From: an uncultured Chromatiaceae bacterium
Lineage (GTDB): Bacteria > Pseudomonadota > Gammaproteobacteria > Enterobacterales > Alteromonadaceae
DNA length: 64,000 nucleotides
Direction of reading: 5' to 3'
Assembly: GCA_937978655.1 (NCBI GenBank)
Contig: CALJUX010000075.1
Span: 39,694-103,693 of the forward strand
Below are positions 16,094-23,886 of the stretch, in pieces. The notes beneath the pieces were generated by a model that was given only the letters and a program-made list of their open reading frames with translations, ran no database searches and was not told where the DNA came from. How positions within the stretch are numbered: the stretch's first letter is position 1; each line of letters begins with the position of its first letter. The position numbers and the translations under genes are program-made.

Positions 16094-18531
16094 TGAACAT
16101 GGCAGTACAACAACTTTCCGCAGAGGCCGACAAGGTCGTCGTGCATAAATTCGGTGGCAGCAGCCTGGCCACCGCTGAGCGTTTTCATGCAGTGGCAGAT
16201 ATTCTGCTGCAACAACCACAACAGCGCGCCTGGGTGGTGGTGTCAGCGCCGGGTGATACTACCGATCATCTGCTCGATTTAATCGCGGCAGCCGCCGATG
16301 CAACCAACTTTGACACACAATGGCAGCAGTTGTCGGCGCAGCTGCGCTTGTTGGTCAACCGTACTTTAAGCGCGCAAACCGCACCGCAGGCGCTCAACAC
16401 GCTGAACAACTGGCTGGCGCAATTACCAGCGCTGGTGCAGGCCGGTCAGCATAACGAAGTGCTGGCAACCGGCGAAAAGCTCTCCGCATTGTTGTTAAGC
16501 GCGGTACTGACTGAACGGGGTAAAGCTGCGCAAGCCATTGATGCCCGTGATTTTTTGCGTCTTGAATCGCAGGCGCTGGGCGATGCACAGGTATTGTGGC
16601 AGCAATCGGCGGCCTTACTGGCGCCGTTGCAGCACAGCGGATTTAATGTAGTCACCGGCTTTATTGCCCGGGATTCCGCGCACAACAGCATTACGCTCGG
16701 GCGCAATGGCAGTGATTATTCCGCCACTATTGTCGGTGCATTGGTCAAAGCCGATGCGGTGCATATCTGGACTGATGTTGATGCGATTTACAGCGCAGAT
16801 CCACGCAAGGTGCCATCTGCACGGGCTTATCGGCAGGTGCCCTGGCCTTTGGCTATTCGCCTCGCCGAGCTGGGCAATCCGGTATTGCATGCCAAAACCT
16901 TAATTCCGCTGGCACAGCATCCGGCGGAACTGATCGTACGCAGCAGTTATGAACCGCAGCAGCCGGGCTGTCGGGTCAGTCGTCAAAGCGCGATTGAAGT
17001 GCAGTTTGTTACCGATTTAGCTGATGCTGTGCTGCTGACCTTGCCGGCGCATTGTCAAATCAGCCCGCAACAAGCGGCTGCGGCGCTGCAGTTTCCGGTA
17101 TTTGCCGCGCCGGCAACCAACGGCAAACAATGGCTGGTGGCGCAGAAAAACCTGGAACTGTTGCTGCAATTGCTTGGACAACAACAGATTTACCCACGCG
17201 TCAGCTCAGAACAATTTTATGCGGTGGCCTGGCTAAAACCGGCGGCACGCCAGCAACGCCAGTTGCCGCTGCAAGCCGCGCACTGGCTGGAACGCCAGCA
17301 ACCGGCGCACAGTTTTCAGGATGACGAACTGGCGCTGTGGTTATTCAGCCCGGCATTGACCGCCAATGAGCTGACCGAATTACATCAGCTGTTGCTGCCA
17401 AGCACAGTACGGCTGAATATCGTGGTGGCGGGGACCGGCAATGTCGGCTCAGAATTTTTAAGCCTGTTAGCGAAACAGCAACAGACTTATGCCGGTCAGA
17501 TTGAATTGCGTCTGGCGGGTTTATTTAATTCACGTCAGGCGGTGTTCAGCGACCAGATTAATGTTGTGGACTGGCAGCAGACCTTAGCCACTGCCGCACC
17601 TTATCAAAAGCAGGATCTGCTGGATTATTTAACCGGTTTGCCGGACCCGAAAGTGCTGGTCGATATCACGCCAAGCCGCAGTTTTGCCGAAGATTATGCC
17701 GAGATTGTCCGCACCGGCTGTCATCTCATCAGCGCCAATAAACAAGGTGTGACTTTGCCGCTTGCGCAGTATCAGCAAATTATTGCCGCAGTCGCCGAGC
17801 AGCAGGTCAGCTGGCAGGCCAATACCACTTGCGGTGCCGGTTTGCCGGTGCAGCGGTTGTTACAGGAATTGCAAAGCTCCGGTGACCATATCCAGCAAAT
17901 CAGCGGGATTTTCTCCGGCACTTTGTCCTGGTTATTGTGTAAATACGACGGTAGTGCGCCATTTTCCGAGTTTGTGCTGCAGGCGCAGGCCGAAGGGTTG
18001 ACCGAGCCGGACCCACGCGATGATCTGTCCGGCAAAGATGTTCAGCGTAAGTTACTGGTACTGGCGCGGGAACTGGGTTTAAGCCTCGATATCAATGACA
18101 TCGCCTTGACGCCATTATTGCCGGCCGGGCTTGATACGCTAAGCTGGGATGAGTTTTGGGTACGCCGTCACGAACTGGATGAGGCGCTGGCCGCGACTTA
18201 TGCCAAAGCTCAGGCGGCTGGCAAAGTGCTGCGTTATGTCGCAACCCTCGCCGTGACGCCACAAGGCCCGAAAGCACAGGTGGAGTTACTGACAGTTGCG
18301 CCTGAGCATCCGCTCGCGGCTATTCAGGCCTGTGACAATGTGTTTGTCATCGAAAGTGACTGGTATCAGGCCAACCCGCTGGTGTTAAAAGGCCCGGGTG
18401 CTGGTCGCCTGGTCACCGCTGGCGGTATTCATGCTGATTTGGCTATCCTGGCCCGTCAGCAAATCGCCGCCGCCAAAGCCGCCCGGCACAGTCAGGCGCA
18501 AGCAGCTGCCTGGGCCAATCCGCGCGCCTGA
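16093..18531 (+). CDS. metL: Bifunctional aspartate kinase / homoserine dehydrogenase II
   Basis: 812 residues. The kinase half begins with KFGGSSLATAERF and has GRNGSDYSATIVGAL near residue 210. A linker region follows, then the dehydrogenase half from about residue 450 with the Rossmann motif VVAGTGNVGSEFLSLL and SANKQGVTL. It catalyses the first and third steps from aspartate to homoserine, feeding metB directly upstream. The MetL, rather than ThrA, assignment rests on pairing with metB under MetJ boxes and on the degenerate linker. The start is the ATG in TAATG at 16093; TTG 16087 and ATG 16099 are alternatives. Confidence 0.93.
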   Translation: MNMAVQQLSAEADKVVVHKFGGSSLATAERFHAVADILLQQPQQRAWVVVSAPGDTTDHLLDLIAAAADATNFDTQWQQLSAQLRLLVNRTLSAQTAPQALNTLNNWLAQLPALVQAGQHNEVLATGEKLSALLLSAVLTERGKAAQAIDARDFLRLESQALGDAQVLWQQSAALLAPLQHSGFNVVTGFIARDSAHNSITLGRNGSDYSATIVGALVKADAVHIWTDVDAIYSADPRKVPSARAYRQVPWPLAIRLAELGNPVLHAKTLIPLAQHPAELIVRSSYEPQQPGCRVSRQSAIEVQFVTDLADAVLLTLPAHCQISPQQAAAALQFPVFAAPATNGKQWLVAQKNLELLLQLLGQQQIYPRVSSEQFYAVAWLKPAARQQRQLPLQAAHWLERQQPAHSFQDDELALWLFSPALTANELTELHQLLLPSTVRLNIVVAGTGNVGSEFLSLLAKQQQTYAGQIELRLAGLFNSRQAVFSDQINVVDWQQTLATAAPYQKQDLLDYLTGLPDPKVLVDITPSRSFAEDYAEIVRTGCHLISANKQGVTLPLAQYQQIIAAVAEQQVSWQANTTCGAGLPVQRLLQELQSSGDHIQQISGIFSGTLSWLLCKYDGSAPFSEFVLQAQAEGLTEPDPRDDLSGKDVQRKLLVLARELGLSLDINDIALTPLLPAGLDTLSWDEFWVRRHELDEALAATYAKAQAAGKVLRYVATLAVTPQGPKAQVELLTVAPEHPLAAIQACDNVFVIESDWYQANPLVLKGPGAGRLVTAGGIHADLAILARQQIAAAKAARHSQAQAAAWANPRA

Positions 18532-18550
18532 TGTTGTGTTTGAGTCAGCA

Positions 18551-18574
18551 AGGCCCGGCCACTCAGCCGGGCCT
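18551..18574. terminator. Hairpin between convergent metL and the response regulator gene
   Basis: A perfect 9-bp stem AGGCCCGGC/GCCGGGCCT with a 6-base loop that overlaps the regulator's stop codon. The T-tail is weak in both directions, so termination is probable but not certain. Confidence 0.5.
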
Positions 18575-19096
18575 GTGTTTCAGCAGCTTGCGCTGTAAGG
18601 TGCGCCGGTGCATCCCGAGTAACCGCGCGGTCTGACTGATATTGCCATCCTGCTGCGCCAGCACCCGCTGAATATGTTCCCATTCGATTTGGTCAGTGGA
18701 TAACAACACTTCGCTGTCGTCGCTGTTTGCCTCATTTGCCAGCGGCACGGCGTTATCGCTTTGTAGTGCCTGCAATAACACAGCAAAATCTACCGGTTTT
18801 GTCAGATAATCATCAGCGCCGAGTTTCACTGCCTGCACGGCAGTGGCGATGCTGGCGAAGCCGGTCAGCACCAGAATACGGCAATCAGGCAATGCCTGAC
18901 GCAGTGGCGCCACATAGTTCAGCCCCGACACGTCGCCATAACGCAAATCAAGCAGCCAGACGTCTGCTGGATCAGCCAACAGATCTGCCAGCGTCGGCGG
19001 CGTGGCAAAAATCTGCACCTGATGACCGGCCGCAGTCAGGCGGCGTTGCAAGGTGCGGAGTAAAATCTCATCGTCATCTAAAATAGTCAGTTTCAT
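18563..19096 (-). CDS. RegA/PrrA/ActR-type response regulator
   Basis: 177 residues. A receiver domain (residues 1-118) keeps the acidic pocket in LTILDDDE, the phospho-acceptor Asp in VWLLDLRYGD, Thr in VLTGFAS and Lys in DYLTKP. A short linker leads to a Fis-type helix-turn-helix (NISQTARLLGMHRRTLQRKL). This compact build is that of the RegA/PrrA redox regulators, which control respiration and redox genes. The gene starts 8 bases after the partner kinase stops. GAGG favours the ATG at 19096 over the TTG at 19099. The regulon is unknown here. Confidence 0.9.
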   Translation of the reverse strand: MKLTILDDDEILLRTLQRRLTAAGHQVQIFATPPTLADLLADPADVWLLDLRYGDVSGLNYVAPLRQALPDCRILVLTGFASIATAVQAVKLGADDYLTKPVDFAVLLQALQSDNAVPLANEANSDDSEVLLSTDQIEWEHIQRVLAQQDGNISQTARLLGMHRRTLQRKLLKHRPG

Positions 19097-19104
19097 CAAT
19101 AGCC

Positions 19105-20433
19105 TCAGACCGGAAACCGGATCTGTGTCAGTAGGCCACCAGCCGGGTTTTCCCGGCGAGTCACCAGGCCGCCGAGCCGTTCAATACTACTGTTTGCGAG
19201 GAATTGACCAAGTCCGAGGCCATCAGTATTTTGCTGCGGTACTTTGCCCAGTTCTGCCAGCTGAGCCGCGGAAAGACCCGCGCCAAAATCGGCAATCTCC
19301 AGCATAAACTGCTGCTTCTGTTGCTGCAGGCTGATCTCCAGTCGTGGTCGGCCGGCGCTCACGCCGGCATCAGCCGCATTGTCGAGAATATTAAATAAGG
19401 CCGCCGACCAGGCCAGCGCATCAGATACCGGACTGATACTGCCATCGAGCTGTTCCTGCAGGCGCAGGCTAACCTCCGGCCGGCTGACCAGCCAGAGTTT
19501 CAACGCCTGTTGAGCCACCTGATGCAGCGGGACCCTGGCTTGTGGCTGGCGTAGTTGCTGCGCGTTGTGGCGCAGTTGCTGGACTATTTGTTGGCAGCGC
19601 TGCACTTCCTGATGCAAATCGGCCAATAACGCCGGATCTGGTGGCGCATCGGTTAATTCATCCGTCAGCAAGGTCAGGTTTTGTAACGGTGTTGCCAGTT
19701 CATGTGCAGCGTTGGCGGCATAAGTGGCGACGGCCAGCATTTGTTCCTGCTGCCATTGCTGCTGCTGTAACTGCTGTATTTCAGCGCTTTTTTGCCGCAC
19801 CAGCCGGGCCTGGGCGCTGACAAAGGCGGCAATAAAAAAAGCCGACAACGCAAAAGCCGAGGCCATCTGCCATAAGTGTGAGCTGAATTGCTCCGGTAAC
19901 ATCCGTTGTTGTGCGGCGTCATCAATAAACACCTGATGGCTGCCGTGTTGATGCTGCTCATAAACCAGCTGGCCGGTGTGGGGATCTACCTGACTGAGTG
20001 GTAACAACACGGCCAGAACCAGATAACAACTGACTGCGAGCGCGGCTGTCAGCAGGGCGATGCGGCCCGGCAGCAGCACGGCACTGACTGCCACCGGCAA
20101 TAACAATAACGCAATCAAGCCGTTACCGGCACCGCCAGACAGCGCCAGCATCAGCGTAAATAAGGTCAGATCACAGAGGATCAGCAAGGCAAAGAGCCGT
20201 TGTGGATGTTGTCGGGCGCCGGGTAACCAGGGCAGCGACAGATTCGTACTGCCATACAGGGTCAGCAGCAGTAATAGCAGCGGCCAGCTGCTGACCGGGT
20301 ATTGCACAACCCAGCCAGCCAGTGCCGCAAGGTATGTGGTTCCTACCAGGCCCCAGCGAAATTGCTGTAACTGCCGGAGTTGATGCAAGGGGTCGGTTGC
20401 GGCGCTGAGGTGGAAGCGGCTTGGTGGCATCAT
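19105..20433 (-). CDS. RegB/PrrB-type redox sensor histidine kinase
   Basis: 442 residues with six hydrophobic segments in the first ~220, followed by a histidine kinase core. The H-box is AHELATPLQNL, close to the AHELGTPL of the RegB group. The N-box is NILDNAADAG, and the ATP lid has DFGAGLS and GLGLGQFL. Between membrane segments 3 and 4 is GGAGNGL, at the place where RegB carries the quinone-sensing GGxxNPF. Pro and Phe are replaced, so quinone sensing may differ. The start codon (20433 or 20430) is only 8 bases from an upstream intrinsic terminator on the same strand. Confidence 0.88.
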   Translation of the reverse strand: MMPPSRFHLSAATDPLHQLRQLQQFRWGLVGTTYLAALAGWVVQYPVSSWPLLLLLLTLYGSTNLSLPWLPGARQHPQRLFALLILCDLTLFTLMLALSGGAGNGLIALLLLPVAVSAVLLPGRIALLTAALAVSCYLVLAVLLPLSQVDPHTGQLVYEQHQHGSHQVFIDDAAQQRMLPEQFSSHLWQMASAFALSAFFIAAFVSAQARLVRQKSAEIQQLQQQQWQQEQMLAVATYAANAAHELATPLQNLTLLTDELTDAPPDPALLADLHQEVQRCQQIVQQLRHNAQQLRQPQARVPLHQVAQQALKLWLVSRPEVSLRLQEQLDGSISPVSDALAWSAALFNILDNAADAGVSAGRPRLEISLQQQKQQFMLEIADFGAGLSAAQLAELGKVPQQNTDGLGLGQFLANSSIERLGGLVTRRENPAGGLLTQIRFPV

Positions 20434-20441
20434 GCGTTCTC

Positions 20442-20465
20442 AAAAAAACGGGCGCAGAGCGCCCG
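20442..20465 (-). terminator. Intrinsic terminator directly upstream of the sensor kinase start
   Basis: On the minus strand: CGGGCGC, loop TCT, GCGCCCG, then seven T residues. The kinase ATG follows 8 bases later and no minus-strand gene precedes it. It therefore looks like a leader terminator (attenuator) or the end of a short RNA. A second pairing segment CGGGCG lies near 20500 and could compete with the terminator stem. Confidence 0.6.
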
Positions 20466-20586
20466 GAGCAAAAACTGACAGCAGCAGACTACGCAGTCGC
20501 CCGGCAAAAGTCACGGGCTACGACCTGTGGTCAATGGAGTCAGCAATCACTATAGCCGGGCTTGGTGTCTGGCGGCATGTGGCATA

Positions 20587-20613
20587 TTGTCGCAGTCCGC
20601 CGTCAGGCGACAA
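20587..20613. promoter_or_regulatory. Palindrome, possible activator site
   Basis: A perfect inverted repeat TTGTCGC-N13-GCGACAA, about 190-210 bases before the sigma-54 promoter, a typical distance for an enhancer-binding activator. The half-sites contain GTCGC/GCGAC, which resemble RegA/PrrA half-sites (GCGNC), though in the outward orientation. The function is inferred. Confidence 0.4.
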
Positions 20614-20797
20614 AATATTGACAGTGTCTGGGCGGCAATGGATGGCTGTCTGGCAAGGCAACGGCGGAAAAATATCGCCGCCTGTGGTCGGATCAGCAAG
20701 TGAGGATCGGCAGCTTATCGCAGTTTTAAATGATTTCAACGACTTAACTTATTGTAAATAATCAATAAAATTTGATTTTGATTTAATCGTTTGCAAC

Positions 20798-20813
20798 TGG
20801 CACTGACTTTGCA
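20798..20813 (+). promoter_or_regulatory. Sigma-54 (RpoN) promoter of the double-glycine peptide gene
   Basis: TGGCAC, 5 bases, TTGCA. The invariant GG (20799-20800) and GC (20811-20812) are exactly 10 bases apart, as required for -24/-12 elements. Transcription should begin near 20824, about 84 bases before the peptide ATG. The AT-rich tract just upstream would suit DNA bending, but I could not match a full IHF site. No RpoN activator gene is in the window. Confidence 0.8.
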
Positions 20814-20907
20814 ATTTCACTCTGCCTCCGCCGGATCAGCAAGATCCGGGTCTGGGGATCATCAAATCCAAACCAAATAAACTTTACAATTAAGGGATTT
20901 ACTCATC

Positions 20908-21105
20908 ATGAAATTCAATGCAAAATCAAAGTTATTCGCAGCTCTGTTTCCAGTATCCAAACAAGAACAAACTGCAGAGCTGGTTGAGTTGAATGCAACT
21001 GAGCTGTCACAGGTCAGCGGCGGTTTGTCATTCGGCCAGGATGACGTGGCAGTTGGCACTTTCCATATCGGTGATGGTGACGGTCCAATCTGGATCAAAA
21101 ACTAA
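20908..21105 (+). CDS. Double-glycine leader peptide precursor (secreted small peptide)
   Basis: 65 residues. The first 39 form a classical double-glycine leader ending ELNATELSQVSGG, matching the LSxxELxxIxGG rule with Leu -12, Glu -8, Leu -7, Val -4 and Gly -2/-1. Cleavage after GG by a C39 peptidase (usually fused to an ABC exporter) would release a 26-residue acidic core: LSFGQDDVAV, GTFHIGDGDG, PIWIKN. It has no cysteine, so no disulfide or lanthionine is possible. AAGGG lies 11 bases before the ATG. A sigma-54 promoter precedes it and a small membrane protein gene follows 22 bases later. I do not recognise the core. A bacteriocin/microcin or a signal peptide are both possible. No exporter is in the window. 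Confidence 0.75.
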   Translation: MKFNAKSKLFAALFPVSKQEQTAELVELNATELSQVSGGLSFGQDDVAVGTFHIGDGDGPIWIKN

Positions 21106-21127
21106 TTTTTGTTGTTCTAAGGATGTC

Positions 21128-21742
21128 GTGGCACCACAACCCGTTAAATTCCAAAATGTAGCCGCCTTAGCGATTTGTATCCTGTTAATGGCGGCTTCTC
21201 TGTATTTTCAGCGAGTGCCCGAGCTTGTCAGCAGAATTTCATTTGCGTCGCTCGCGCTGATTTTCCTTTTTTCACTACATCGCCGGCATATAATGCCATT
21301 GCTGTTGTTGATCCTGGCGATCAAACTACTACAGCTGCCGATCTCATATTTTCTGAAGAATCTGGATACTGCGCTGGTGTATTACCTGTGTTCAGCGCTG
21401 ATTGATTTGTTGATGGCATTTTGTATTGTGCATTATCACAATGACCGCACTTTACTTAAACTTTGCCGTAGCCATGACAGCGGTTATGTGCCGCAGGTGT
21501 ACCTGATGGCGCTGTTATTGGCCGTGTCATCGCTGATCGCCTGTTTGCAGGCGATGGAGTACGTGATTTATACCATGGACCCAGAGTTTTATGGCAAAAG
21601 CACGCCGTGGATTTACGAACATCAGCGTGTGATAAAACAAACGCTGAAAACCTTGTTTGAACTCAGTATCTGGTCTTTGCTGCTCGACCCTAACCGCTGG
21701 AAAATTCTGCAGAAAATTCAAAACAAGTTCCTGACACCCTGA
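21128..21742 (+). CDS. Small polytopic membrane protein, partner of the double-glycine peptide
   Basis: 204 residues from a GTG at 21128, preceded by AAGGA at 21119-21123. The frame is open back to 20993 across the peptide gene, but that part lacks hydrophobic or conserved character. About five membrane segments are visible (roughly residues 10-27, 33-48, 54-74, 82-100 and 122-143), then a polar region and a short amphipathic C-terminus. I do not recognise the family. Its position 22 bases after a leader peptide gene suggests immunity, export or sensing of the peptide (inference). No catalytic motif such as CAAX-protease EExxxR or C39 Cys/His is apparent. Confidence 0.65.
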   Translation: MAPQPVKFQNVAALAICILLMAASLYFQRVPELVSRISFASLALIFLFSLHRRHIMPLLLLILAIKLLQLPISYFLKNLDTALVYYLCSALIDLLMAFCIVHYHNDRTLLKLCRSHDSGYVPQVYLMALLLAVSSLIACLQAMEYVIYTMDPEFYGKSTPWIYEHQRVIKQTLKTLFELSIWSLLLDPNRWKILQKIQNKFLTP

Positions 21743-21784
21743 TTTTATCCCTACAATAGAGTTTTACTGTGGTGAGGTCGTCTG

Positions 21785-23554
21785 ATGTCGCACCGTGCTC
21801 ATTTGTTCTCGTTACGGATTTTTCATGCACTGCGTGAAGCTGCTGCTGAAGGTTATGGTTTTTCTGCGCTTGGCAAAGATGTGCTGGCCGGCATCAGTGT
21901 CGGCATCATTGCCATTCCGCTGGCGATGGCGCTGGCAATAGCTTCCGGTGTACCGCCGCAATACGGTTTGTATACCGCCATTATTGCCGGCTTTCTCATT
22001 CCGCTTTGTGGCGGCTCGCGTTATAGCGTGTCTGGGCCAACCGCCGCTTTTATTGTCATTTTGTATCCGGTCGTGCAGAAATATGGTCTGAGTGGTTTAT
22101 TGCTGGCCACGTTGTTATCTGGCGGTATTCTGGTGACGATGGCGATGTTGCGCCTCGGCCGGTTTATTCAATATATCCCGGAAGCTGTTACTTTAGGTTT
22201 TACTGCCGGTATTGCGGTGGTGATTGCGACATTACAACTGCGTGATTTATTTGGCCTTACAGTCGCGACTATGCCCGAACATTATCTGGAAAAACTGCAG
22301 GTCCTGCTGAGGGCCGCAGATACAGCGCATTGGCCGGCGATGGTCGTTGCTGGTGTGACTTTATGGCTGATGCTGGCCTGGCCCAAGCTTGGTAGTCGTG
22401 TGCCGCCGCATTTACCGGCGGTCATTGTCGCCACTTTACTGGCCTGGGCGCTGAATCATTATGGTTATCCGGTAGAAACGATTGGCAGCCGTTTTCAGTA
22501 CACGGCCGCTGATGGCAGTGTCGCCGCCGGTATTCCGGATATGCTACCCAGCCTGCAATGGCCCTGGGATTTACCCGGTGCTGACGGCCAGCCGCTGCGC
22601 TGGAGTTCTGAACTGGTCAAAGATTTACTGACCGCCGCTTTTGCGATGGCGATGCTTGGCGCTATTGAATCGCTGCTTTGCGCCATGGTACTCGATGGCA
22701 TGACAGGCCGGCGTCACAGTGCCAACAGTGAGTTGTTGGGGCAGGGCATCGGCAACATAGTGGCACCGTTTTTTGGTGGTATTACCGCGACGGCGGCACT
22801 GGCGCGCTCGGCGGCCAACGTGCGTGCCGGTGCAGTGTCGCCGGTATCCGCCATGGTGCACGCCGGTGTCGTGTTGCTGGCGTTGTTTGCCTTAGCGCCG
22901 GTGCTGAGTTACCTGCCGTTAGCTGGCATGGCAGCCTTGCTGTTAGTGGTGGCCTGGAATATGAGTGAAGCGCCCAAAGCGCTGCATCTGATCAACACAG
23001 CGCCGCGTAGTGACGTGCTGGTGTTCGCAGTGTGTTTCTCTTTTACCGTATTGTTTGACATGGTGATTGCCATCAGCTGCGGCATCATCATCGCGGCGCT
23101 GCTGTTTGTGCGCGAAGTGGCGGAGATGACCAAAGTCGCCGACGTCACCGAAAATCCGAAGCTGGTCAGTGAAAAACTGGCGCCCGGCCATAAAGTGTTT
23201 CGTATCAGCGGGCCGCTGTTTTTTGCCGCGGCGGACCGGGTATTTGCCGAACTGGTGCTGCTGTGCAAAGAACAGCAACAAGCGGTGATCCTGATGGATG
23301 GCGTCACTTTACTGGACGCCGGTGGTCTCGCCGCTTTTGATAAATTCCTCACCGCGACCGCAAAAACCGGTTGTCATGTGATGTTGGTTGACCTGCAATT
23401 TCAGGTGCTGAAAACTCTGGCCAAAGCCAAAGTGCGGCCGATTGACGGCTTATTGTCGTTTTATCCGACGCTGCCGGATGCGCTGAAGTTATTACCCAAA
23501 CGCCAACCGGATGAATTTGCCGGCCTGACCGCTTTGGATAATCCCGGTTTATAA
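21785..23554 (+). CDS. SulP-family anion transporter with STAS domain
   Basis: 589 residues. The membrane core spans about residues 30-430 and has the SulP signatures: VGIIAIPLAMALAIASGVPP, QYGLYTAIIAGF and SVSGPTAAFIVI. A C-terminal STAS domain (about 450-560; ILMDGVTLLDAGGLAAFDKF) follows. Relatives carry sulfate, bicarbonate or C4-dicarboxylates; DauA (YchM) of E. coli is the closest style. The substrate cannot be assigned. GAGG precedes the ATG at 21785. The gene stands between the peptide pair and argC with no clear terminator on either side. Confidence 0.9.
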   Translation: MSHRAHLFSLRIFHALREAAAEGYGFSALGKDVLAGISVGIIAIPLAMALAIASGVPPQYGLYTAIIAGFLIPLCGGSRYSVSGPTAAFIVILYPVVQKYGLSGLLLATLLSGGILVTMAMLRLGRFIQYIPEAVTLGFTAGIAVVIATLQLRDLFGLTVATMPEHYLEKLQVLLRAADTAHWPAMVVAGVTLWLMLAWPKLGSRVPPHLPAVIVATLLAWALNHYGYPVETIGSRFQYTAADGSVAAGIPDMLPSLQWPWDLPGADGQPLRWSSELVKDLLTAAFAMAMLGAIESLLCAMVLDGMTGRRHSANSELLGQGIGNIVAPFFGGITATAALARSAANVRAGAVSPVSAMVHAGVVLLALFALAPVLSYLPLAGMAALLLVVAWNMSEAPKALHLINTAPRSDVLVFAVCFSFTVLFDMVIAISCGIIIAALLFVREVAEMTKVADVTENPKLVSEKLAPGHKVFRISGPLFFAAADRVFAELVLLCKEQQQAVILMDGVTLLDAGGLAAFDKFLTATAKTGCHVMLVDLQFQVLKTLAKAKVRPIDGLLSFYPTLPDALKLLPKRQPDEFAGLTALDNPGL

Positions 23555-23886
23555 CGCTGCATTTTATCAGTCCTTGCTGTAGCAGTTCGTGTTGCAGCAC
23601 TTCTTATCACAGCGCGGGCGCACTGGCGCTTCGCGCTGCGACTGCTAAATTTTCATATTCATGCATTACACAGTCTGCGACAATAGCAGCCATATCGCGC
23701 CAGGCCTTGCCGGGCGTACGTTGGCGCGTAATGCATCTTTATGCAGCAGTTTAAAATGAATTTGAATAATATAAAAATTCATAAAAACAGCATAATAATT
23801 CTTGAAAGTGCATGAAAGCCCCGATACACTGGCCGCAGTTTTTGGTGTGGCCATTTTTTATTTAGCATTTGGAGACTGACCACAAG
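23555..23886 (+). other. argC upstream region with AT-rich ArgR-like sequence
   Basis: 332 bases without a gene. The first half is GC-rich with short inverted repeats. From about 23750 it becomes AT-rich. TGAAT (23763-23767) and ATTCA (23777-23781) form the two halves of an ARG-box-like palindrome, but with a 9-base rather than 4-base centre, and further ATTC/TGAA half-sites run to 23807. ArgR control is expected for argC and plausible here, but the boxes are imperfect. The promoter lies at 23802-23830. Confidence 0.45.
23802..23830 (+). promoter_or_regulatory. Sigma-70 promoter of the arg cluster
   Basis: TTGAAA, 17 bases, TACACT, about 57 bases before the argC ATG. AT-rich ArgR-like half-sites lie immediately upstream and overlap its -35. 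Confidence 0.6.

Larger units (their letters stand above)
20434..20907. other. 474-base divergent regulatory region between the sensor kinase and the peptide gene
   Basis: No gene is credible here; a 73-codon minus-strand frame has no ribosome site or family likeness. Contents from left to right: an intrinsic terminator aimed at the kinase (20442-20465) and a 16-17 base imperfect direct repeat (20565-20580 and 20624-20640). That repeat flanks a palindrome (20587-20613). An AT-rich tract (about 20730-20790) is followed by a sigma-54 promoter (20798-20813) and a 7-bp hairpin CCGGATC/GATCCGG in the peptide leader (20831-20849). The 12-mer CGGATCAGCAAG occurs at 20689-20700 and again at 20832-20843. 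Confidence 0.7.

Noticed and set aside
20518..20739. 73-codon minus-strand frame between the kinase and the peptide gene
   Set aside because: No ribosome site, odd composition, and it lies over the repeat and palindrome region; likely chance.
20755..20795. IHF site between the palindrome and the sigma-54 promoter
   Set aside because: AT-rich with near matches to WATCAANNNNTTR, but no exact one on either strand.
20993..21127. The membrane protein frame stays open across the peptide gene, suggesting a programmed frameshift fusion of peptide and membrane protein
   Set aside because: A GTG with AAGGA upstream at 21128 explains the start, the upstream part has no hydrophobic or conserved character, and no slippery sequence is visible.
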